A stretch of DNA of 64,000 bases from Mycobacterium sp. Root135 (GTDB taxonomy: Bacteria; Actinomycetota; Actinomycetes; Mycobacteriales; Mycobacteriaceae), in contig NZ_LMEZ01000007.1 in NCBI RefSeq assembly GCF_001426545.1, positions 124,001-188,000 of the forward strand, in the 5' to 3' direction. Numbering within the stretch: the first letter of the stretch is position 1; each line of letters starts with the position of its first letter. The notes under the pieces are model-generated. The model had not been told where the DNA came from. It saw nothing but the letters and a program-made list of their open reading frames with translations, and ran no database searches. This document shows, one piece after another, positions 9,295 to 16,439 of the stretch. A program made the position numbers and the translations under genes.

Positions 9295-9530
9295 CAGATC
9301 CGCTGCCCCGAGGCGCGTAACCGGCCGATCACCGCTTCGATTCCGTCACGGTCGATCACCTTGATGCCCTTGGCGCTGACTCGTAGCGTGACGCGCCGCC
9401 CCTCTGACGGCAAATAGTAGGTCTTGCGTTGAATGTTGGGCGACCAACGCCTGCGGGTGCGACGCCCCGAGTGGGACACCGCGTTGCCGAAACTTGGTGC
9501 GCGGCCGGTGATCTGACAATGAGCGGACAA
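9294..9530 (-). CDS. rpmB: 50S ribosomal protein bL28, alternative (zinc-independent type) paralogue
   Basis: 78 residues starting at a TTG (LSAHCQITGRAPSFGN) preceded by AAGGAG nine bases upstream; the longer ATG start at 9554 would swallow this ribosome-binding site. bL28 hallmarks are SHSGRRTRRRWSPNIQ and VSAKGIKVIDRDGIE. The single N-terminal Cys and lack of CxxC pairs fit the zinc-free C- form, which replaces zinc-binding bL28 during zinc depletion. It is first in a leftward operon, divergent from a CobW-like gene, with a Zur-like box 32-46 bases upstream. The pair resembles Rv0105c/Rv0106 of M. tuberculosis, which is elsewhere in that genome. Confidence 0.9.
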   Translation of the reverse strand: MSAHCQITGRAPSFGNAVSHSGRRTRRRWSPNIQRKTYYLPSEGRRVTLRVSAKGIKVIDRDGIEAVIGRLRASGQRI

Positions 9531-9561
9531 CGGAACCCTCTCCTTCGACGGCATTCCTTAA

Positions 9562-9576
9562 CGACAATGATTTTCG
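9562..9576. promoter_or_regulatory. Zur-like operator 1 (rpmB side)
   Basis: CGACAATGATTTTCG, an imperfect palindrome of the form GAxAA-n3-TTxTC, matching the AT-rich Zur-box pattern. It lies just upstream of the rpmB ribosome-binding site and would overlap the leftward promoter, so Zn-loaded Zur would repress. Inferred from motif and gene context. Confidence 0.65.
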
Positions 9577-9615
9577 ACAAGCGCCGTCTCGGACTGTACC
9601 GTCATCACCAGTTAA

Positions 9616-9630
9616 TGACAATCGTTTCCA
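9616..9630. promoter_or_regulatory. Zur-like operator 2 (CobW-like side)
   Basis: TGACAATCGTTTCCA, a second copy of the TGAxAA-n3-TTxxCA pattern, 18-32 bases before the CobW-like GTG start and just ahead of its AAGGAGG ribosome-binding site. Two boxes between divergent zinc-response genes support control by one regulator. Confidence 0.6.
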
Positions 9631-9647
9631 ACAAGAAGGAGGATTTG

Positions 9648-10844
9648 GTGCGCACACCCGTGCTGCTGACCGCCGGCCAGGGCGACACCGACGCCGTCAC
9701 CGGCACGCTGATGCGGCGGCCGGGGACCCTCGTCGTCGCGCACAGATTCGACGGGCACGTGGTGCGACGCACTCTCGCGATGCTCGTGCACGGCGTCCTC
9801 GACACCTCGGAGACGGCGCTCGAGCTGGCCCACGGCTGCGTCGCCTGCACCGTCCGCAACGACCTGCTGGTGCTGCTGCGTAGGTTGCACCGCCGCGACG
9901 ACGTCGACCGGATCGTGGTCCACCTCGCGCCGTGGCTGGAACCCGAGCCGATCTGCTGGGCGATCAACCACGTCAAGGTCAGCGTCGGCCCCGGGTACCT
10001 GGACGGACCCGCCGCCCGCGACGTCGACGTCCACGCCGTCATCACCTGCGTGGACGCCGAACGCTGGCTGCCACGGGCCCTCGGCGAAGACGAACTCGAC
10101 GACGGCCGGACCGTCGCCCAAGTCGTCGTCGGCCAAGCCGAATTCGCCGACGTCCTCGTCCCGTCACACCCCGAAGCCACCACGTTGGCCGTGCTGCGCC
10201 GCCTCGCCCCCCGCGCCCGCATCACCGTCGGAACAGACCACGTCGAGATGGCTCTGGCACACCTGGAGCCCGATGCCCGCCGCGGTCGCAGCGACTCACC
10301 ACACGGACCCTTGCTCGCCGGCCAGCCGCCGCTCGGCGGTGACGGCGCCGTCCAGCTCGTCGAGTTCTCCGCAGGGCGGCCATTCCACCCGCAGCGCCTG
10401 CACGCCGCCGTCGACCTGCTGCTCGACGGGGTGATCCGCACCAGAGGCAGGCTCTGGCTGGCCACCCAGTCGCGGCAGGCGATGTGGCTTCAGTCGGCGG
10501 GCGGCGGGCTCCGCGTCGACCCCGCCGGGACGTGGCTCGCCGCGATGACACCCTCCGAGCTGGCCTACGTCGACCCGGAACGCCGCGCACTCGCCGACCT
10601 GATCTGGTCCGAGGACCACGGCGACCGCCACACCTCGATGACGGTCCTGGCCTGCGGCGCCTCAGCCGACGACATCCGCAGCGCACTCCACGCGGCACTG
10701 CTGACCGACGACGAGATGGCCACACCCGCGCAATGGGCCGCCTACCCCGACCCGTTCGGCGAGTGGCACGAGGACCCCTGCGACGACCCGACCGAGCCGG
10801 CGACCGACGACGCCGCCTCCCACCGGCGGACCAGCGAGTCATGA
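9648..10844 (+). CDS. CobW/COG0523-like protein with degenerate P-loop (Rv0106-like)
   Basis: 398 residues from GTG 9648, preceded by AAGGAGG five bases upstream. It follows the COG0523 layout: N-terminal domain, metal-motif region GCVACTVRNDL (Cys64, Cys67, where canonical proteins have CxCC), and a C-terminal CobW_C-like domain (EFSAGRPFHPQRL onward). The expected Walker A near the start is replaced by TAGQGDTDAVTGTL, with no GKT, so GTP hydrolysis is doubtful. Family members are zinc or cobalt metallochaperones. Zur-like boxes and the adjacent alternative bL28 point to zinc-limitation duty. The C-terminal tail is Asp/Glu-rich. Confidence 0.87.
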   Translation: MRTPVLLTAGQGDTDAVTGTLMRRPGTLVVAHRFDGHVVRRTLAMLVHGVLDTSETALELAHGCVACTVRNDLLVLLRRLHRRDDVDRIVVHLAPWLEPEPICWAINHVKVSVGPGYLDGPAARDVDVHAVITCVDAERWLPRALGEDELDDGRTVAQVVVGQAEFADVLVPSHPEATTLAVLRRLAPRARITVGTDHVEMALAHLEPDARRGRSDSPHGPLLAGQPPLGGDGAVQLVEFSAGRPFHPQRLHAAVDLLLDGVIRTRGRLWLATQSRQAMWLQSAGGGLRVDPAGTWLAAMTPSELAYVDPERRALADLIWSEDHGDRHTSMTVLACGASADDIRSALHAALLTDDEMATPAQWAAYPDPFGEWHEDPCDDPTEPATDDAASHRRTSES

Positions 10845-10898
10845 TTCCGTAGCCACGCTCGATGGTCCGTCCCCAGCTTCGTGATGGATGATGGTGGG

Positions 10899-12224
10899 GT
10901 GGCAGACATCAAGCGCGGACGAGCAGCCCGGAACGCCAAGCTCGCCAGCTTGCCGGTCGGCATCGCAGGCCGCGCAGCGCTGGGAATCGGCAAACGACTG
11001 ACGGGCTCGTCCAAGGACGAAGTCAACGCCGAGATGATGGAGAAGGCCGCCAACCAGCTCTTCACCGTCCTCGGCGAACTCAAGGGCGGAGCGATGAAGG
11101 TCGGCCAAGCGCTGTCCGTCATGGAGGCCGCCGTACCCGAGCAGTTCGGCGAGCCATACCGCGAGGCGTTGACCAAACTGCAGAAGGACGCCCCGCCGCT
11201 GCCCGCGGCGAAGGTGCACCGCGTGCTCGACGCCCAACTCGGCACCAAGTGGCGCGAGCGGTTCACCTCCTTCGACGACACCCCCATCGCCTCGGCGAGC
11301 ATCGGCCAGGTCCACAAGGCGGTCTGGTCCGACGGCCGCGAGGTGGCCGTCAAGATCCAATATCCGGGCGCCGACGAAGCCCTCCGCGCCGACCTGAAGA
11401 CCATGAAGCGAATGGTCTCGGTCTTTCGGCAACTGGCTCCGGGAGCCGACGTCCAAGGCGTGGTCGACGAACTCATCGAACGCACCGAGATGGAACTCGA
11501 CTACCGGCTTGAGGCGGCCAACCAACGCGCCTTCGCCAAGGGGTACCGCGACGACCCGCACTTCGTGGTTCCGGCGGTGGTCGCTAGCGCCCCGAAGGTC
11601 GTCGTCGCGGAGTGGATCGAAGGCATCCCGATGGCCCAGATCATCCGCACCGGCACACCGGAACAGCGTGACGTCATGGGAACGCGGCTCTTCGAACTGA
11701 CCTACGGCGCACCGGGCCGGATCGAAATGATGCACGGCGACGCGCACCCCGGCAATTTCATGCTGCTGCCAGGGGACAAGATGGGGATCCTCGACTTCGG
11801 CGCCGTCGCACCGATGCCCGGTGGCCTACCCGTCGATCTCGGCCTCATGGTGCGCTACGCACTCGCCAAGGACTACGACAACCTGCTGCCCACCATGGAG
11901 AGGATCGGCTTCATCCAGAAGGGCCAAAAGGGTGAGCAGGTATCACCCCGCGAAATCGACGAAATGCTGCGCCAGTACGTCGAACCCGTGCAGGTCGACG
12001 AATTCCACTACACCCGCAAGTGGCTGCAGAAGATGGCCGCGGCCAACATGGACATCTCCGCCGACGCGATCAGGACCGCCCGCGCGATGGACCTGCCGGT
12101 CAACCTGGCCATCCCCATGCGCGTCATCGCATCAGTGGTCGCGATCTCGTGTCAGCTCGACGCCCACGTGCCTACCAAAGCCCTTGCGCTCGAACTCATT
12201 CCGGGTTTTGCAGAGGTTGCCTAG
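10899..12224 (+). CDS. ABC1/AarF (ADCK/UbiB) family atypical kinase (Rv3197-like)
   Basis: 441 residues from GTG 10899 (VADIKRGRAARN); GTG 10881 and ATG 10884 are alternatives in the same frame. Family motifs are visible in order: KVGQALSVME (KxGQ, ~67), ASIGQVHKAVW, VAVKIQYPG with the ATP-site Lys, ELDYRLEAANQ, catalytic-loop MHGDAHPGNF (~279) and LDFGAVA. Most ABC1 proteins act as ATPases or lipid/quinone-linked kinases at the membrane. M. tuberculosis Rv3197 has been linked to macrolide resistance together with whiB7; I recall this and did not check it. whiB7 is convergent immediately downstream. Confidence 0.9.
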   Translation: MADIKRGRAARNAKLASLPVGIAGRAALGIGKRLTGSSKDEVNAEMMEKAANQLFTVLGELKGGAMKVGQALSVMEAAVPEQFGEPYREALTKLQKDAPPLPAAKVHRVLDAQLGTKWRERFTSFDDTPIASASIGQVHKAVWSDGREVAVKIQYPGADEALRADLKTMKRMVSVFRQLAPGADVQGVVDELIERTEMELDYRLEAANQRAFAKGYRDDPHFVVPAVVASAPKVVVAEWIEGIPMAQIIRTGTPEQRDVMGTRLFELTYGAPGRIEMMHGDAHPGNFMLLPGDKMGILDFGAVAPMPGGLPVDLGLMVRYALAKDYDNLLPTMERIGFIQKGQKGEQVSPREIDEMLRQYVEPVQVDEFHYTRKWLQKMAAANMDISADAIRTARAMDLPVNLAIPMRVIASVVAISCQLDAHVPTKALALELIPGFAEVA

Positions 12225-12248
12225 CTCCAGCAATACGTGGAGCTAGGC
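12219..12248. terminator. Hairpin between convergent ABC1 kinase gene and whiB7
   Basis: A perfect 11-bp stem (GCCTAGCTCCA at 12219-12229 and TGGAGCTAGGC at 12238-12248) with an 8-base loop sits across the ABC1 stop codon. It can form on either strand, but no long T tract follows, so termination is inferred from location and stem strength. Confidence 0.55.
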
Positions 12249-12261
12249 GACCTCGCGCCGG

Positions 12262-12549
12262 CTATGCGGCTGCCGGGTCGGCAACCGGCTTCCCGTCCTT
12301 GCGCGGCCGACCCCTCGGCCGCTTGCGCGCCACGATCGTGCCGCGGTCGATGATCTCACCGCCCCAAACTCCCCATGGCTCTTGACGTTCCAGCGCCTCG
12401 GCGAGGCACTGACGGCGAATCGGGCACTCGGCGCACAGCACCTTGGCCCGTTCGAGCTCCATCGGGTTCTCGGCGAACCACAGGTCTGGGTCGTTCAGAT
12501 GGCAAGGTACTGCCGGGAACGATCGTTCGCGGCATGTCTGCGGGGACAT
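12262..12549 (-). CDS. whiB7: WhiB7, redox-sensing transcriptional activator of intrinsic antibiotic resistance
   Basis: 95 residues from ATG 12549, which has GAAGG about 10 bases upstream; ATG 12576 would bury that site. The [4Fe-4S] ligands are Cys16, Cys39, Cys42 and Cys48. The WhiB7-specific turn EPWGVWGGE (57-65) binds region 4 of SigA, and the AT-hook RPRGRPRKD (77-85) reads AT-rich DNA next to the -35 element. WhiB7 is induced by ribosome-targeting antibiotics and activates efflux and ribosome-protection genes. The gene has a ~390-base leader with its own small ORF, hairpin and AT-rich promoter. Confidence 0.96.
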   Translation of the reverse strand: MSPQTCRERSFPAVPCHLNDPDLWFAENPMELERAKVLCAECPIRRQCLAEALERQEPWGVWGGEIIDRGTIVARKRPRGRPRKDGKPVADPAAA

Positions 12550-12626
12550 GTCCGAATCACCTTCTTCCTGGTCCAAGTCGATCAGCTGACGTCTGATGGA
12601 TCTGAGACCAGAAGTTCGGGTGTCCC

Positions 12627-12684
12627 CGAAAGCAATCTGGCCACGGATCCGGTGGTGTCGGGTCCGTGGCCAATGTGGCTTTCG
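12627..12684 (-). promoter_or_regulatory. Large hairpin in the whiB7 leader (candidate attenuator)
   Basis: A perfect 10-bp stem (TGGCCACGGA at 12638-12647, TCCGTGGCCA at 12663-12672) is extended by an outer 7-bp stem (CGAAAGC at 12627-12633, GCTTTCG at 12678-12684). It lies between the upstream ORF stop (12692) and the whiB7 ribosome-binding site, where a translation-coupled attenuator would be expected. whiB7 leaders are known to undergo conditional early termination. No clear U tract follows. Confidence 0.6.
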
Positions 12685-12691
12685 TGGGTAC

Positions 12692-12880
12692 CTAGGTGGT
12701 TCCCCGATTCACGGACGCGACAGTCGCGGCGGCGGCGCGTCGCTTGTACGCCGGAATGGCGCCATGCATCGCAACCGTCGAATGCCCGGCCGGCATGGCG
12801 GGCCCTGCGACAGCGAGGGGCGACGACGTGACGACAGCGTTGGCAATGGCTACGCCGGAGTTGTACTGGGTGAAATTCAC
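12692..12880 (-). CDS. Upstream ORF in the whiB7 leader (candidate leader peptide)
   Basis: 62 codons from GTG 12880, preceded by a strong AAGGGAGGGGA site about six bases upstream. The peptide begins MNFTQYNSG, is Ala/Val-rich in the middle and basic near the end (YKRRAAAAT). It resembles no protein I know. The strong ribosome-binding site, the position just after the likely promoter, and the hairpin that begins eight bases after its stop suggest a regulatory upstream ORF whose stalled translation would change leader folding. Upstream ORFs in whiB7 leaders are known; whether this one corresponds was not checked. Confidence 0.55.
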   Translation of the reverse strand: MNFTQYNSGVAIANAVVTSSPLAVAGPAMPAGHSTVAMHGAIPAYKRRAAAATVASVNRGTT

Positions 12881-12922
12881 GTGACTCCCCTCCCTTCGGA
12901 TCGACTGGATTAGACGGTTATG

Positions 12923-12960
12923 AGACTAAACGCTGAGAGCGTAATTCGACAAGCAATTTT
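12923..12960 (-). promoter_or_regulatory. Probable whiB7 promoter with AT-rich WhiB7 box
   Basis: Reading leftward: AAAATT (12960-12955), a -35-like TTGTCG (12952-12947), an 18-base spacer and a -10-like TAGTCT (12928-12923). An AT-rich patch just upstream of -35 is the signature of WhiB7-dependent SigA promoters, so autoactivation is likely. Transcription would give a leader of about 365 bases before the whiB7 ATG. Confidence 0.55.
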
Positions 12961-12981
12961 CTGACCTGCAGTTTTGCTCTT

Positions 12982-15114
12982 TCATCGGCGGGCCTGGACA
13001 AGGGCGAGCACGTCGGGCCCGAACTGTTCGAGCTTGCGGGCGCCGATGCCGGGAATCGCGACCAGTGCGGCCTCGTCGACCGGCAGGGTCTCGGCGATCG
13101 CGATCAGGGTGTTGTCGGTGAACACCACGTAGGCGGGCACCTTCATCTCCTTGGACGTGTCGAGGCGCCACTCCTTGAGCTGGGCCAGCAGTTCCTCGTC
13201 CAGATCGGACGGACACGTCTCGCACCGCCGCAACATGATCGACGCGGAACTGGTCAGGGCGCCGTTGCAGATCCTGCACCGAGGGGTGGCCCCGCGTTGC
13301 CGCCGAGGCTTGCTGGGCCCGTCGTCGGAGGTGGCCTGCGGGGCGACGCCGTTGAGGAAGCGCGACGGGCGCCTGCCCTGCCTGCCGCCCGGCGTCCGCG
13401 CCAAGGCCCAGCTCAGCGCCAAATGCACACGCGCTCTGGTGACTCCGACGTAGAGCAGGCGGCGCTCTTCCTCGACCTGCTCGCTGTCGGCCCCGCGGGC
13501 CAACGCATGCGAGATGGGCAGCGTGCCGTCGGCCAACCCGACGAGGAACACCGCGTCCCACTCCAAACCCTTCGCCGCATGCAGGGAGGCCAGCGTGACG
13601 CCCTGCACCACCGGCGGGTGACGCGCGTCGGCGCGCTGCCGCAACTCGGCCAGCAGTGACCGCGTGTCGAGCGACGGCCGCAGTGCCACCTCCTCCTCGA
13701 CGAGTTCGACCAAGGCGGCCAACGCCTCCCACCGCTCGCGCGCCCGGACGCCTTGCGGCTCCTCTGCGGTGAGCCCCAACGGTTCCAGCAGCTCGCGGAT
13801 CACCGGCGGCAGATCCGCCCCCACCGCGTCGATGCGTTCCGCGGCGCGCTGCAGCGCGGCGAGCGCCTGCCGGATCTCCTGACGGCTGAAGAAGCCCTCG
13901 CCGCCGCGCACCTGGAACGCCACCCCTGCCGCGGTCAGTGCCTCCTCGTACACCTCCGACTGCGCGTTGATGCGGTACAGCACCGCAATCTCGGCGGCGG
14001 CGGTGCCGTCGTGAATGAGCTTCTTGATGGCCTTCGCGACGGCGGTGGCCTCGGCGACCTCGTCGGTGTGCTCGTTGAACGTCGGCGTGGGCCCTGGATC
14101 GCGCTGACCGATCAGGTGGAGCTTGCTGCCCGCCATGCGACCGCGCGCCATCGAGATGACGCGGTTGGCCAGCGACACGACCTGAGGCGTCGACCGGTAG
14201 TCGCGCTCGAGGCGGACCACCGCCGCCTCGGGAAAGCGGCGTGAGAAGTCGAGCAGATACCCAGGAGTGGCACCGGTGAACGAGTAGATGGTCTGGTTGG
14301 CGTCACCGACGACGGTCAGATCGTCGCGGTCGCCGAGCCAGGCGTTGAGCACGCGCTGCTGCAACGGCGTGACGTCCTGATACTCGTCGACGACGAAGCA
14401 GCGATACCGGTCACGGAACTCCTGCGCCACCGCCGCGTCGCTCTCGATGGCGGCGGCGGTGTGCAACAGCAGGTCATCAAAATCAAGGAGCAGGACATCG
14501 CTATTTCGCGCCTTCATGGCCTCGTACCCCGCGTAGACCTTCGCGACCTTGGCCGCGTCCAACGGGATGTCCCGGCTGACCTTCGCGACGGCCGCCGGGT
14601 AGTCCTCGGGACTGATCAACGACGACTTGGCCCACTCGATCTCACCGGCGAGATCACGCACGTCGTCGGTGCTGGCCTGGATCGACGCTCGATTCGCGGC
14701 CTGCGCGACCACACCGAACTTGCTGTCGAGCAGCTCCCACCCGGTGTCACCGACCACCCGCGGCCAGAAGTACTGCAGCTGCCGCCGGGCCGCCGCGTGG
14801 AACGTCATGGCCTGCACCGCACCAGTGCCGACACCGTCGGCGCCTCGCTCGTCGAGCGATCGCAAGCGGCCCCGCATCTCCCCCGCGGCCCGCGACGTGA
14901 ACGTCACCGCCAGCACCTGGCTGGGCGCCACGTGACCGGCGGCGACCAGGTACGCGATGCGCCGGGTAATGGTCCGCGTCTTGCCGGTGCCCGCACCCGC
15001 GAGCACGCAGACCGGCCCGCGCGGCGCCTGAACGGCCTCGCGTTGCTCGTCGTCGAGGTCCTTGATCAGACGGTCGAGCAATGTGGAGGCGGCCTCGGGA
15101 GCCTGGGACGGCAT
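12982..15114 (-). CDS. uvrD2: UvrD2, UvrD/Rep family DNA helicase
   Basis: 710 residues from ATG 15114; ATG 15123 is an alternative. Superfamily 1A motifs are present: Walker A AGAGTGKTRT near the N-terminus, VDEYQDVTPLQQR (motif II), GDANQTIYSF (III), LERDYRST (IV) and LASLHAAKGLEWDAVFLVG (V). The C-terminal part has a tetracysteine module (CRICNGAL...CETC) and an HRDC-like domain ending IPGIGARKLEQFG, the layout distinctive of mycobacterial UvrD2. It unwinds DNA 3'-5' and is reported to be essential in mycobacteria. It is divergent from mycoredoxin. Confidence 0.95.
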   Translation of the reverse strand: MPSQAPEAASTLLDRLIKDLDDEQREAVQAPRGPVCVLAGAGTGKTRTITRRIAYLVAAGHVAPSQVLAVTFTSRAAGEMRGRLRSLDERGADGVGTGAVQAMTFHAAARRQLQYFWPRVVGDTGWELLDSKFGVVAQAANRASIQASTDDVRDLAGEIEWAKSSLISPEDYPAAVAKVSRDIPLDAAKVAKVYAGYEAMKARNSDVLLLDFDDLLLHTAAAIESDAAVAQEFRDRYRCFVVDEYQDVTPLQQRVLNAWLGDRDDLTVVGDANQTIYSFTGATPGYLLDFSRRFPEAAVVRLERDYRSTPQVVSLANRVISMARGRMAGSKLHLIGQRDPGPTPTFNEHTDEVAEATAVAKAIKKLIHDGTAAAEIAVLYRINAQSEVYEEALTAAGVAFQVRGGEGFFSRQEIRQALAALQRAAERIDAVGADLPPVIRELLEPLGLTAEEPQGVRARERWEALAALVELVEEEVALRPSLDTRSLLAELRQRADARHPPVVQGVTLASLHAAKGLEWDAVFLVGLADGTLPISHALARGADSEQVEEERRLLYVGVTRARVHLALSWALARTPGGRQGRRPSRFLNGVAPQATSDDGPSKPRRQRGATPRCRICNGALTSSASIMLRRCETCPSDLDEELLAQLKEWRLDTSKEMKVPAYVVFTDNTLIAIAETLPVDEAALVAIPGIGARKLEQFGPDVLALVQARR

Positions 15115-15238
15115 GACGTCCATCCTGTCAGGCACGGGTGACACGCGCTGCTCCGACGTCCCTCGGCGCAACCGCCCCTGGTTGGTGCAATGCCCAGGTT
15201 GGTGCAATACGAAGGGCTTCAGTAACGTTGACTGCGCT

Positions 15239-15490
15239 ATGACTGGTAAAGACACGCAGCTGACCATGTACTCGACGACGTGGTGCGGCTACTGCGCACG
15301 ACTCAAGACCGCTCTGAAGTCGGCGGGCATCGGCTATAACGAGATCGACATCGAGGCCGAGCCCAGCGCCGCCGAGTTCGTCGGATCGGTCAACGGCGGC
15401 AACCACGTCGTCCCTACGGTGAAATTCGCCGACGGGTCGACGCTGACCAACCCCAGTCTCAAGCAGGTTCAGGCCAAGCTCGCGGGCTGA
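15239..15490 (+). CDS. mrx1: Mycoredoxin-1 (glutaredoxin-like, CGYC)
   Basis: 83 residues from ATG 15239. A thioredoxin/glutaredoxin fold with redox motif TTWCGYC (Cys16, Cys19), followed by the cis-Pro segment HVVPTVKFADG and SLKQVQAKLAG. It corresponds to Rv3198A, which reduces mycothiol-mixed disulfides, using mycothiol where other bacteria use glutathione. It is cytosolic. The stop lies one base before the end of convergent nudC, so the two genes abut. Confidence 0.93.
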   Translation: MTGKDTQLTMYSTTWCGYCARLKTALKSAGIGYNEIDIEAEPSAAEFVGSVNGGNHVVPTVKFADGSTLTNPSLKQVQAKLAG

Positions 15491-15491
15491 T

Positions 15492-16439
15492 TCAGTTCGC
15501 GTAAGCCCAGGATTCAATGATTTCCCGGGCAATCGAGATCGACCCCGGCAGCAGCAGCCGCGACGTCGAGTCGCTGCTCCAGTCCCCCTCGGTCAGCGCC
15601 TCGCGGACCTCGGCCCGGGTGAACCAACCCGCCTCGGCAATCTCGCCGTCGCTGAAGAAGAACTCCTGCTCGGGGTCGCCGATCGCGTGGAAGCCGACCA
15701 TCAGCGACCGCGGGAACGGCCACGGCTGACTTCCCAGGTACGTCACGTTGGTCACGCTCAAGCCGATCTCCTCGGCCACCTCGCGCACCACGCACGACTC
15801 GAACGATTCGCCAGCCTCCACGAATCCCGCGATGAGTGAGAAGAGCCGCTCAGGCCACACGGTCTGACGCGCCAGCACCGCACGGTCATGCCCGTCGTGA
15901 ATCAGGCAGATCACCGCGGGATCCATCCGGGGAAACTCTTCGCGACCGGTGACGGGGTCGACGCGCGCCCAGCCCGCCTTGGAACTCTTGGTGGGTGAGC
16001 CGTCGACGGCGCTGAAACGTGCGCTCTCGTGCCAATTCAGCAGCGCCGTGGCGGTGGCGACGAGCTGAGAGCTGGTGTCGTCGAACACCAAGCCCGCGCG
16101 GCGCAGGTCGAGCACCTCGGTTTCGGCGTGCGGATCCTCCGGCGGTTCCAGCGCACCGCGGACCGCCCACACGTGAACGCCGTCGGGCATCCGACCCAGG
16201 AACACCGCGTGTTCGTCCGGCGTCGCGGAATGCTTCGAGGCGCGTCCCAGAACCACCCGACCGCCGGAGATCAGCACCTGGTTGCGTTGGTCGACCTTCA
16301 GCAGCAGGGCGTCGCTCCACCCGGCCAGCGCGGCGTCTAGGTCGGAGCGCAGTTCGTCGGCGCGGTCCGCGCCCACCCTCGACAGCAGGGGGATGTTGCG
16401 AAGCGTGAACCCGCCAGGTGACATCCCGGGACCCGTCAC
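15492..16439 (-). CDS. nudC: NAD+/NADH diphosphatase (Nudix)
   Basis: 315 residues from GTG 16439, which overlaps the upstream channel stop as GTGA; ATG 16424 is an alternative. The Nudix box spans residues 205-227 (GFVEAGE...REVAEEIGL), followed by SQPWPFP (237-243), the signature of NADH pyrophosphatases. It hydrolyses NAD(H) to NMN(H) and AMP, and family members can remove NAD caps from RNA. The CxxC...CxxC zinc ribbon of E. coli NudC is absent; residues 141-170 have no Cys. I recall that M. tuberculosis has Gln in the SQPW motif; this protein keeps Pro. Confidence 0.92.
   Translation of the reverse strand: MTGPGMSPGGFTLRNIPLLSRVGADRADELRSDLDAALAGWSDALLLKVDQRNQVLISGGRVVLGRASKHSATPDEHAVFLGRMPDGVHVWAVRGALEPPEDPHAETEVLDLRRAGLVFDDTSSQLVATATALLNWHESARFSAVDGSPTKSSKAGWARVDPVTGREEFPRMDPAVICLIHDGHDRAVLARQTVWPERLFSLIAGFVEAGESFESCVVREVAEEIGLSVTNVTYLGSQPWPFPRSLMVGFHAIGDPEQEFFFSDGEIAEAGWFTRAEVREALTEGDWSSDSTSRLLLPGSISIAREIIESWAYAN

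Noticed and set aside
12550..12576. ATG 12576 as whiB7 start
   Set aside because: It would include the natural ribosome-binding site; ATG 12549 is better placed.
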